A stretch of DNA of 12,614 nucleotides. It comes from Archangium sp. (GTDB taxonomy: Bacteria > Myxococcota > Myxococcia > Myxococcales > Myxococcaceae). The notes under the pieces are model-generated. The model saw only the letters and a program-made list of their open reading frames with translations. It was not told the DNA's origin and did no database searches. The stretch covers positions 1-12,614 of the forward strand of contig JAEUJR010001078.1 of the NCBI GenBank assembly GCA_016793585.1, written 5' to 3'. This document shows, in pieces, positions 1 to 6,749 of this stretch (position 1 is its first letter; each line of letters opens with the position of its first letter). The position numbers and the translations under genes were made by a program.

Positions 1-128
1 GCGCCCCGCGCCACGCCCCTGACAGTCAGCCACGACCCCGGTGAGCGCGCGACCCCCGGCTCGAGCGCGCGTTCTCCGCGAAGTCCCTGATCCACCAGCG
101 GGCACCCTTCGTGCACAGGAAGCGACCC
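1..128. other. Leader/upstream region of the chemosensory operon
   Basis: No gene can be supported here. The plus frames close quickly (for example a TGA at 20-22), so the first bases could be the end of a gene lying outside the window, but this cannot be shown. No convincing -35/-10 pair was found. The last bases contain an AGGAAG ribosome binding site at 117-122 that serves the STAS gene. A promoter for the operon may be here or further upstream. Confidence 0.4.
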
Positions 129-401
129 ATGTCAGCACCGGGGCCCACCATCGTTCTCGCCGAGCGGCTCGAGATGTCTCAGGCGATCGCGTTGCACGCA
201 CAGCTGCTCGAGGCCTTGAAGGCGAAGGGCCCGCTCGTCGTCGACGCGTCGGCGGTGCAGGTGGTCGACTCGGCCTCGGCGCAGGTGCTCGTCGCGTTCT
301 CGCTCTCGGCCAAAGAGGCGCGCCTCGACGTGAGCTGGCAGCGCTCGCCTGCTTTCGACGACTTCTTCCAACGAACCGCGCTCGCCAGCGCCATCACCTG
401 A
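129..401 (+). CDS. STAS-domain protein (MlaB/anti-sigma-factor-antagonist-like)
   Basis: A 90-residue single-domain protein with the STAS pattern: an early beta strand, an amphipathic helix (about residues 15-33), then the strand-loop-helix core PLVVDASAVQVVDSASAQVL (35-54). In SpoIIAA-type antagonists the loop reads D-S-S-G and the second Ser is phosphorylated. Here it is D47-S48-A49-S50, so that Ser appears to be Ala, which favours the MlaB-like STAS_2 group over a phosphorylated antagonist. The ATG at 129 is chosen because AGGAAG (117-122) sits 6 bp upstream; a GTG at 111 would add six residues without a clear site. It is the first gene of the che operon, 14 bp before cheY. STAS proteins often head such clusters, but the partner is unknown; binding CheA, the receptor or a serine kinase are all guesses. 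Confidence 0.8.
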   Translation: MSAPGPTIVLAERLEMSQAIALHAQLLEALKAKGPLVVDASAVQVVDSASAQVLVAFSLSAKEARLDVSWQRSPAFDDFFQRTALASAIT

Positions 402-415
402 GGAACGGAACCGCC

Positions 416-781
416 ATGGCCCGCACTGCACTCGTCGTCGACGACTCCACCACCATGCAGGAGATGGTGTCGTTCACGCTCTCGAAGGCCGGCTTCGACG
501 TCACCCGCGCCAGCAACGGGCAGGAGGCGCTGACCCGCGCGAGCGGTCAGAAGTTCGACCTCGTCATCACCGACCTGAACATGCCCGTGATGGATGGGCT
601 CACGCTCATCAAGTCGTTGCGCACGCTGCCGACGTTCAAGTTCACGCCGGTGCTGATGTTGACGACCGAGACGGGCGACGACCGCAAGCAGCAGGGGCGC
701 GCAGCGGGCGCGACGGGCTGGCTCACCAAGCCCTTCGACAGCGACAAGCTGCTGGCCGTCGTGAAGAAGGTGCTGCCGTGA
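416..781 (+). CDS. cheY: CheY-like single-domain response regulator
   Basis: A 121-residue receiver domain with no output domain, the usual CheY length. The acidic pocket D9-D10, the phospho-acceptor D53 (in ITDLNMPVMDG), the switch residue T83 in MLTTE and the conserved K105 in LTKPF are all present, so it should accept phosphate from CheA. The ATG at 416 follows AGGAACGG at 401-408, which overlaps the stop codon of the STAS gene. A reading frame runs back to 41, but that extension overlaps the STAS gene and is not a plausible start. cheA begins 25 bp downstream. Whether it drives a flagellar motor, gliding or a developmental output cannot be told from the sequence; it could also act as a phosphate sink. 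Confidence 0.95.
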   Translation: MARTALVVDDSTTMQEMVSFTLSKAGFDVTRASNGQEALTRASGQKFDLVITDLNMPVMDGLTLIKSLRTLPTFKFTPVLMLTTETGDDRKQQGRAAGATGWLTKPFDSDKLLAVVKKVLP

Positions 782-806
782 GTTCGCCGGGCTGGAGCGC
801 GCGCCC

Positions 807-2834
807 ATGAGCTTCGATCTCTCCCGCTTCAACCAGACGTTCTTCGACGAGTCGCGCGAACACGTGCGCACGCTCGAGGAGCGCCTCATCGAGCTCGACG
901 CTCCCACCGTCGACGCCGAGTTGATGGGCGTGTTGTTTCGCGCCGCGCACAGCATCAAGGGGTCGAGCGGGCTGCTGGGGTTCGAGGCCATCACCCGGCT
1001 GACGCACGCGATGGAGAACGTGCTCGATGGTCTGCGCAACGTCGAGATCAGGCCGTCGCCGCCGCTGACGACGCTGCTGCTCGAAGCCACCGACATGTTG
1101 TCGAAGCTCATCGGCTACGCGCAGGAGAACGAGCCCGCGCCCGACCTGGGCCCGTTGTGCGCCCGCCTCGACGCCGCTTCGGGCTCGAAAGACGCGCCCG
1201 TCGGCCCCGCGCCCACCCCCGCGCCCGTCGCGAAAGACGCCGTGTGGCACGTCACCTTCCAGCCGCAGCCCGAGATGTTCGCGCGTGGGCAAGACCCGGC
1301 GCTGGTGCTGCGTGAGCTCGTCAGCCTGGGCTCCGTGAGCGAGGTGCAGGCGCAGCTCGACGCGCTGCCTTCGCTCGAGCGCCTCGACCCCGAGCGCTGC
1401 TTTCTCTCGTGGCGGGTGCGGCTCGAGACGAAGGCCACCGAGGCCGAGCTCAAAGAGGTGTTCGCGTTCGTCGACGACGTGGCGACGGTGCAGCTCGAGT
1501 GCGAGCCCGCCGCGCTGCCAGACCTGCCGCAGACGGTCGAGGCCGCGCCCGAAGCCGAGAAGGCCCACGAGGCCGAGGCGAAGCACGGCGACAAGAAGGC
1601 CGAGCAGACGCTGCGGGTGTCGACCGGCAAGGTGGACAAGCTGGTGAACCTCGTCGGAGAGCTCGTCATCGCGCAGGCGATGATCAGCCGCTGCCTCGCC
1701 GACTTCGAGCCCGGCAAGCTGTCGACGATGGTGCAGGCGGTGGCCGACCTCGAGCGGCACACGCGCGAGATGCAGGACCAGGTGATGAACATTCGCATGG
1801 TGCCGGTCGGCTCGATCTTCGGGCGCTTCCGCCGGCTCATTCGCGACCTCTCGGGCTCGCTCGGCAAAGACATCAGGCTCGAGCTCGTCGGCGAAGACAC
1901 CGAGATGGACAAGTCGATGGTCGAGCACCTCGCCGACCCGCTCATGCACCTCGTGCGCAACGCGGCCGATCACGGGCTCGAGCGGTCGGAGGCGCGGGTA
2001 GCGGCGGGCAAACCGGCGCACGGCACCATCACGCTGTCGGCGCGCCACCAGGGCGGCAACGTGGTGGTCGACATCGTCGACGACGGCGCGGGGCTCGACA
2101 CGCAGCGCATCTTCGACAAGGCGGTCGAGCGTGGGCTGCTGCCTGCGGGCGAGATGCCCTCGGCCGAGCGCGTGCACGAGCTGATCTTCGCCGCCGGCTT
2201 CTCGACGGCGAACGCGGTGACCGACCTCTCGGGCCGCGGCGTCGGAATGGACGTGGTGAAGCGCAGCGTCGACAGCATGAACGGCGCGATCGCCATCTCG
2301 ACCACGAAGGGGCAGGGCACACGGTTTCGCATCACGCTGCCGCTCACCCTCGCCATCATCGACGGCATGTCGCTGCGCGTCGGGCAGTCGACGTTCGTGT
2401 TGCCGCTCAACCAGGTGGTCGAGACGCTGCCGCTGTCGACCGCGCCGGTGAAGAGCATCTACGGGCACGGCGAGGTGGTGCTGGTGCGCGGAGACCCGCT
2501 GCCGATGGTGCGCCTCGCGCGGGCACTGCAGGTCGAGGACGAGCCCGAAGGCGTGGGCCGGCCGCTGGCGGTGATTCTCGAGACGGGCGACGTGCGGTTC
2601 GCGCTGCGCGTCGACGAGCTGCTCGGCAAAGCGCAGTTCGTCATCAAGAGCCTCGAGCCGAACTTCTCGCGGCCCGACGGCGTGCTGGGCGCCACCATCA
2701 TGGGTGACGGCACGGTCTCGCTCATCCTCGACGTGCCCGGCCTCGCGAGGCTCGGCGACGTGCGCGCGCGGTCTGACGACTCACGCGGCGCCGGCTTCTC
2801 TTCTCAACGCGCTCTTCCCGAGGTGCACGCATGA
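807..2834 (+). CDS. cheA: Chemotaxis histidine kinase CheA
   Basis: A 675-residue cytoplasmic kinase that phosphorylates the operon's CheY under receptor/CheW control. Domains in order: P1 Hpt (about 1-110) with phospho-acceptor H48 in AAHSIKGSSG; a P2-like segment (about 146-235, starting VWHVTFQPQPEMF) that probably binds CheY; a Glu/Ala/Lys-rich linker (245-265); P3 dimerisation (about 267-340); P4 ATPase with N box H381-N385, G1 box D425-D-G-A-G429, G2 box G476-R-G-V-G480 and a G502-Q-G-T505 lid motif; and P5 CheW-like (about 516-650). All catalytic boxes look intact, and there is no C-terminal receiver, so it is not a CheA-CheY hybrid. GGAG at 794-797 precedes the ATG by 9 bp. Its stop overlaps the cheW start (ATGA), implying translational coupling. 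Confidence 0.97.
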   Translation: MSFDLSRFNQTFFDESREHVRTLEERLIELDAPTVDAELMGVLFRAAHSIKGSSGLLGFEAITRLTHAMENVLDGLRNVEIRPSPPLTTLLLEATDMLSKLIGYAQENEPAPDLGPLCARLDAASGSKDAPVGPAPTPAPVAKDAVWHVTFQPQPEMFARGQDPALVLRELVSLGSVSEVQAQLDALPSLERLDPERCFLSWRVRLETKATEAELKEVFAFVDDVATVQLECEPAALPDLPQTVEAAPEAEKAHEAEAKHGDKKAEQTLRVSTGKVDKLVNLVGELVIAQAMISRCLADFEPGKLSTMVQAVADLERHTREMQDQVMNIRMVPVGSIFGRFRRLIRDLSGSLGKDIRLELVGEDTEMDKSMVEHLADPLMHLVRNAADHGLERSEARVAAGKPAHGTITLSARHQGGNVVVDIVDDGAGLDTQRIFDKAVERGLLPAGEMPSAERVHELIFAAGFSTANAVTDLSGRGVGMDVVKRSVDSMNGAIAISTTKGQGTRFRITLPLTLAIIDGMSLRVGQSTFVLPLNQVVETLPLSTAPVKSIYGHGEVVLVRGDPLPMVRLARALQVEDEPEGVGRPLAVILETGDVRFALRVDELLGKAQFVIKSLEPNFSRPDGVLGATIMGDGTVSLILDVPGLARLGDVRARSDDSRGAGFSSQRALPEVHA

Positions 2835-3301
2835 ACGCCGCTCCAGCGATGAACGACGCCGCCCACGGAGATGGGCTCGCTGCCGACACCCGCCAGTTCC
2901 TCTCCTTCCGCGTGGGCAGCGAGGAGTACGCCATCGACATTCTCGCGGTGCAGGAGATTCGCGGGCACACGGCGATCACGGCGCTGCCCCAGACGCCGCC
3001 CTGGGTGCGAGGGGCGATGAACCTGCGCGGCGTCATCGTGCCCGTCTTCGACATGCAGCAGCGCTTCGGTGGCGGCGTCGTCGACTACAACCGCTTCAGC
3101 GTCATCATCGTGGTGGCCGTGGGCGGGCGAAACGTGGGCCTGCTCGTCGACGCGGTGAACGACGTCATCGACCTCGCTCCCAGCAGCATCGAGCCGCCTC
3201 CCGACGTCGGCGCGGCCGCAGGTGCGTCGTTCGTTCAGGGCCTCGGCCGTCATCAAGACCGGCTCCTGATTCTCCTCGACCTCAAGCAGGTCATGGCCTG
3301 A
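2831..3301 (+). CDS. cheW: CheW adaptor protein
   Basis: A 156-residue protein made of one CheW/SH3-like domain after a short, poorly conserved N-terminus (about 1-18). It links receptors to the P5 domain of CheA in the signalling array. Family hallmarks are visible: FLSFRVGSEEYAIDI (23-37), then LPQTPPWVRGAMNLRG with the conserved N64-L-R-G67 that lines the receptor-binding face, VPVFDM (70-75), and a late VGLLVDAVNDVIDL strand. The ATG at 2831 overlaps the cheA stop by 4 bp, so it is probably translated by coupling; an internal ATG (Met7) is a weaker alternative. The MCP gene starts 15 bp downstream. Confidence 0.96.
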   Translation: MNAAPAMNDAAHGDGLAADTRQFLSFRVGSEEYAIDILAVQEIRGHTAITALPQTPPWVRGAMNLRGVIVPVFDMQQRFGGGVVDYNRFSVIIVVAVGGRNVGLLVDAVNDVIDLAPSSIEPPPDVGAAAGASFVQGLGRHQDRLLILLDLKQVMA

Positions 3302-3316
3302 CCAAAGGAAGCCGTC

Positions 3317-5038
3317 ATGAGCTGGTTCTCCGATCTGAAGCTGTCTCGCAAGCTGGGCCTGTCGACCGTGTTCAAGGTCGCGCCGTTCGCGGCGCTGTGC
3401 GTCTACCTGACGGTGGCGCTGACCCAGAGCGCCGAGGGCCAGGAGGACATGTTCAGCCACGACCTGCACGTGATCTCCGAGGCGCAGGAGCTGAGGCTCT
3501 CGCTCGTGAGCGTCGGGCGGGCCATGCGCATGCAGCACCTCGCGCCCCGGCCAGAGCGGCCGCGGCTGCGGGCCGAGGTGATGAAAGAGCTCGACGACAT
3601 GCGCCGCGCGGCCGATGCGCTGGGCGGGCTCGAGATGACCGACGCCATGCGGAAGGACCTCGCGGGGTTCACTCAGGTGCTCTCGCAGTGGCGCAGCAGC
3701 GTCGAAGCGGTGCTCGAAGCGAACGAGGCCGATCGCCTGCCAGAAGCGATGACGCTGATGAGCGCGACGGTGCCGCTCATGAACGACCTCGAAGGCCACG
3801 CGGTGGGGCTGGTCGAAGGCGCGCGCGGGCAGGCGAAGGAACAGTACGACGCCAGCGAGCAGCAGGTGGTGCGCGCGCGCTGGGTGCTCGCCCTTGGGGT
3901 GCTGCTCTCGGTCGTCGCGACGCTGCTGGTGGTGTGGCGGGTGGTGGTGTCGGTCACCGGCCCCATCGACGAGATGCGCGCGAAGCTGACGAAGGTGGGT
4001 GAAGGCGACTTCACGCAGCGCATCGCCTACCGCGGCAAAGACGAGGTGGGTGAAGTCGCCCAGGTGCTCAACGAGACCCTCGACAAGCTCACCGCCGTGC
4101 TGCTCGACGTTCGCACGGTGGCCGCGCAGGTGACGGTCGCCGCGAACGAGCTGCACGGGAGCGCGACCGAGATCAGCTCGGGCGCCTCGGAGCAGGCCTC
4201 GGGCTTCGAAGAGACCGCCGCGAGCCTCGAGGAGATCACCAGCACCGTGCGCTCGACCAGCGACAACGCGCAGCAGGCCAGCGTGCTCTCGAAGGACTCT
4301 CGCGGCGCGGCCGAGAACGGCCAGCACGTCGTCGAGACCGCCATCAACGCGATGAACGAGCTGTCGGCCTCGAGTCGGCAGATCGCCGACATCATCACCA
4401 CCATCGACGAGATCGCCTTTCAGACGAACCTGCTTGCGCTCAACGCGGCGGTCGAGGCAGCGCGCGCCGGTGAGCAGGGGCGTGGCTTCGCGGTGGTGGC
4501 CAACGAGGTGCGCAACCTCGCGCAGCGCAGCGCGACTGCCGCGAAGGAGATCAAGACGCTCATCAACGGCTCGCTCAGCAAGGTCGACTCGGGCGTCGCG
4601 CTGGTGAACCAGTCGGGAGACGCGCTGCGCGGCATCGTCGAGGCCGTCAGCCGGGTGTCGTCGCTCGTGGGCGACATCTCGTCGGCGTCGAAGGAGCAGA
4701 CGCTGGGGGTCGACCAGGTGAACAAGGCCGTGCTGCAGATGGACCAGGTGACCCAGCGAAACGCGGCGCAGACGGAAGAGCTGACGGCGACGGCCGATCG
4801 GCTCACGGCGTCGGCGAAGCACCTCGAAGACACGGTGGCGCGCTTCAAGTTGGCGGCGCGGCAGCCGCAGCGCGTGGCCGATTCCGGCAAGAGCGCTCCC
4901 CGCCCTGCGCCGAAGGCCCAGGCGCCGAGAGCTGCTGCGCCAGCGCCGTCGACCGTGAGCGAGGCCGGCTTCACCGAGCTTCCACCTGCGCCGTTCCCGT
5001 CGGCTGACGAGGCGCCGCAGGGCTTCCAGGAGTTCTGA
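3317..5038 (+). CDS. Transmembrane methyl-accepting chemotaxis protein
   Basis: A 573-residue receptor. TM1 lies at about residues 15-37 and TM2 at about 189-211, flanking a roughly 150-residue, mostly helical periplasmic domain that resembles a four-helix-bundle sensor; the ligand is unknown. HAMP follows (about 210-262). The cytoplasmic hairpin has a methylation-type segment (FEETAASLEEI) and the tip EIAFQTNLLALNAAVEAARAG from residue 365. From the tip to VARFKL it aligns without gaps to E. coli Tsr as I recall it, indicating the 36-heptad class. A flexible Pro/Ala-rich tail of about 65 residues then ends in G569-F-Q-E-F573, matching the x-[HFYW]-x2-[HFYW] tethering-pentapeptide pattern. 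AAAGGA (3304-3309) sits 7 bp before the ATG. The cheR-cheD fusion begins 9 bp after the stop. Confidence 0.95.
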   Translation: MSWFSDLKLSRKLGLSTVFKVAPFAALCVYLTVALTQSAEGQEDMFSHDLHVISEAQELRLSLVSVGRAMRMQHLAPRPERPRLRAEVMKELDDMRRAADALGGLEMTDAMRKDLAGFTQVLSQWRSSVEAVLEANEADRLPEAMTLMSATVPLMNDLEGHAVGLVEGARGQAKEQYDASEQQVVRARWVLALGVLLSVVATLLVVWRVVVSVTGPIDEMRAKLTKVGEGDFTQRIAYRGKDEVGEVAQVLNETLDKLTAVLLDVRTVAAQVTVAANELHGSATEISSGASEQASGFEETAASLEEITSTVRSTSDNAQQASVLSKDSRGAAENGQHVVETAINAMNELSASSRQIADIITTIDEIAFQTNLLALNAAVEAARAGEQGRGFAVVANEVRNLAQRSATAAKEIKTLINGSLSKVDSGVALVNQSGDALRGIVEAVSRVSSLVGDISSASKEQTLGVDQVNKAVLQMDQVTQRNAAQTEELTATADRLTASAKHLEDTVARFKLAARQPQRVADSGKSAPRPAPKAQAPRAAAPAPSTVSEAGFTELPPAPFPSADEAPQGFQEF

Positions 5039-5047
5039 GGGGCGCCG

Positions 5048-6691
5048 ATGGACAGCCGCATCCCCGAGTTGGCGACCGGCGCGGTGCCCCCGATGAGCGA
5101 CCGCGACTTCGACGCGCTGCGCGGCATCGTGCGCGAGGTCACCGGCATCGTGCTCGCCGACTCGAAGCGCACCATGCTCGCCTCGCGGCTGGTGACGCGG
5201 CTGCGGCGCATGAACCTGGCCTCGTTCAGCGAGTACCGCGAGGCGCTCGCCGACCCGGGCGTGTTCTCGGAAGAGCGCCAGGCCTTCATCAACGCCGTCA
5301 CCACCAACAAGACGTCGTTCTTCCGCGAGCCGCACCAGTTCGAGGTGCTCGCCAGGCAGGTGATCCCCGAGTTCGTGCAGCGGGCCGAGAAGACGGGCCA
5401 GCGCCGCGTTCGCGTCTGGAGCGCCGCGTGCTCGACGGGCGAGGAGCCGTGGACGCTGGCGATGGTGCTGCGCGAGTGCCTGCCGTCGCCCGACTCGTGG
5501 GACGTGAAGATTCTGGCCAGCGACATCGACACCGACGTGCTCGCGAAGGCGGCGCAGGGCCTCTACGACACGCAGCGCGTCGACGGCCTCTCGCGCGACC
5601 GCATCGCGAAGCACTTCACCGCCGGCCGTGACGGCTCGCTGGTGGTGAACGACGCGCTCAAGCGCTGGGTGGCGTTTCGGCAGCTCAACTTCATGGACGC
5701 GGCGTGGCCCATTCGCACGCGCTTCGACGTCATCATGTGCCGCAACGCCAGCATCTACTTCGACCAGCCGACACAGAAGCGGCTGTTCGGGCGCCTGGCC
5801 GATCTGCTCGAGCCGCGCGGCCACCTCTTCGTCGGTCACGCCGAGGTGCTGCACTGGCCAGAGCTGCCCCTCGAGGCCAGCCCCGGCGGCGTGTACCGGC
5901 TCAAGGCGGGCTACGCGTCTCCGCCGCTGCCCACCACGCCGTTGCCGTCACGGCCTTCGGCGCCACGCCCCGCCGCGGCTGCGCCCGTGAGCGGCCCCGG
6001 CTTCGAGCCGCTGCCCCCGCCGCCCCGCGCCAGTGCGCCTGGCCCTGCGGCGCCACGGTCGAGCGCGCCGCCGCCGCCTCGCGCGAGCGCTCCGGTGCCG
6101 CGCGCGAGCGCCCCCCGAGGCCCGGCGCCCAGCGCCCCACGCTCGCTGGTGCGTGCGCCCGAAGGCTTCGAGGTGGTGGTCATCAACGTCGGCGAGATGC
6201 ACGCGTCGGGTTCGCCGGTCGAGGTCAAGACGTTGCTCGGCAGCTGCGTCGCGGCCTGTCTGTACGACCCCTCGACGGGCATCGGCGGCATGAACCACTT
6301 CCTGCTGCCCGACTCGGCTGACGCGGGCTCCGACCCGGCGCGCTTCGGCGTTCACGCGATGGAGATGCTCATCAACGCGTTGATGAAGCTGGGCGCCGAC
6401 CGCCGCCGGCTCGAGGGCAAACTGTTCGGCGGAGGCAACGTGCTCGGCTCGGTGGCGCAGCGGCCCACGGTCGGAGAGCGCAACTCGACGTTCGCGCGAG
6501 CGTTCCTCGCGAAAGAGCACATTCCCCTCGTCGCCGAGCGGCTGCAGAGCGACTGCGGCACCGAGGTTCGCTTCTGGGCGCACACGGGGCGGGTCTTCAT
6601 TCGCGACATCTCGACGTCGCTGCTCGACCTTTCGCGCGAGCGCAAGCCCGTGCTGCCGGTGCTCAAGGGCGGAGACGTCGAGCTCTTCTGA
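5048..6691 (+). CDS. cheR/cheD: CheR methyltransferase-CheD deamidase fusion protein
   Basis: One 547-residue open frame joins two adaptation enzymes. Residues 1-290 are CheR, which transfers methyl groups from S-adenosylmethionine to receptor glutamates: an N-terminal helical domain, the SAM motif W124-SAACSTGEEP-W135, and C231-RNASIYFD. Residues about 295-372 are a Pro/Ala/Ser linker with PRASAP repeats. Residues 375-547 are CheD, the receptor glutamine deamidase: TLLGSC places the nucleophile at C400 with T395 upstream, and H417 in GGMNHFLLP keeps the 17-residue Cys-His spacing I recall for Thermotoga CheD. The loop H189-FTAGRDGSLVV is about three residues shorter than E. coli CheR's pentapeptide-binding loop. 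GAGGGG (5037-5042) precedes the ATG by 5 bp; Met16 is a less likely start. Both halves look catalytically intact. No cheB follows. Confidence 0.93.
   Translation: MDSRIPELATGAVPPMSDRDFDALRGIVREVTGIVLADSKRTMLASRLVTRLRRMNLASFSEYREALADPGVFSEERQAFINAVTTNKTSFFREPHQFEVLARQVIPEFVQRAEKTGQRRVRVWSAACSTGEEPWTLAMVLRECLPSPDSWDVKILASDIDTDVLAKAAQGLYDTQRVDGLSRDRIAKHFTAGRDGSLVVNDALKRWVAFRQLNFMDAAWPIRTRFDVIMCRNASIYFDQPTQKRLFGRLADLLEPRGHLFVGHAEVLHWPELPLEASPGGVYRLKAGYASPPLPTTPLPSRPSAPRPAAAAPVSGPGFEPLPPPPRASAPGPAAPRSSAPPPPRASAPVPRASAPRGPAPSAPRSLVRAPEGFEVVVINVGEMHASGSPVEVKTLLGSCVAACLYDPSTGIGGMNHFLLPDSADAGSDPARFGVHAMEMLINALMKLGADRRRLEGKLFGGGNVLGSVAQRPTVGERNSTFARAFLAKEHIPLVAERLQSDCGTEVRFWAHTGRVFIRDISTSLLDLSRERKPVLPVLKGGDVELF
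6014..6115 (+). repeat. PRASAP repeats in the CheR-CheD linker
   Basis: Within the fusion gene, the nine-residue unit PPPPRASAP is encoded twice (6014-6040 and 6068-6094), and a shorter copy, PRASAP, follows at 6098-6115. At DNA level the copies are imperfect, with synonymous differences. They lie in a Pro/Ala/Ser-rich stretch of about 75 residues that probably acts as an extended flexible tether between the two enzyme domains. Confidence 0.7.
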
Positions 6692-6695
6692 GCTC
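6680..6695 (+). terminator. Short hairpin across the cheR-cheD stop codon
   Basis: GAGCTC-TTCT-GAGCTC forms a perfect 6-bp stem with a 4-base loop, overlapping the TGA at 6689-6691. No T-tract follows, so it is a weak intrinsic-terminator candidate at best; it might instead mark an mRNA end or be chance in GC-rich DNA. The next gene begins about 58 bp after the stop. Confidence 0.2.
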
Positions 6696-6749
6696 ACGCC
6701 CGCCAAGAGTTCGGGCGACCACCCACGGCGCATTGTGTATGTCGGGCGC

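Noticed and set aside
41..415. N-terminal extension of CheY back to position 41
   Set aside because: The extra residues are Arg/Ala-rich nonsense overlapping the STAS gene, and a good ribosome site at 401-408 fixes the CheY start at 416.
2804..5854. Very long minus-strand open frame (about 1016 codons) opposite cheW, mcp and cheR
   Set aside because: It is His/Arg/Leu-rich with no recognisable domain and lies antisense to clearly conserved genes; such frames are common in high-GC DNA with biased third positions.
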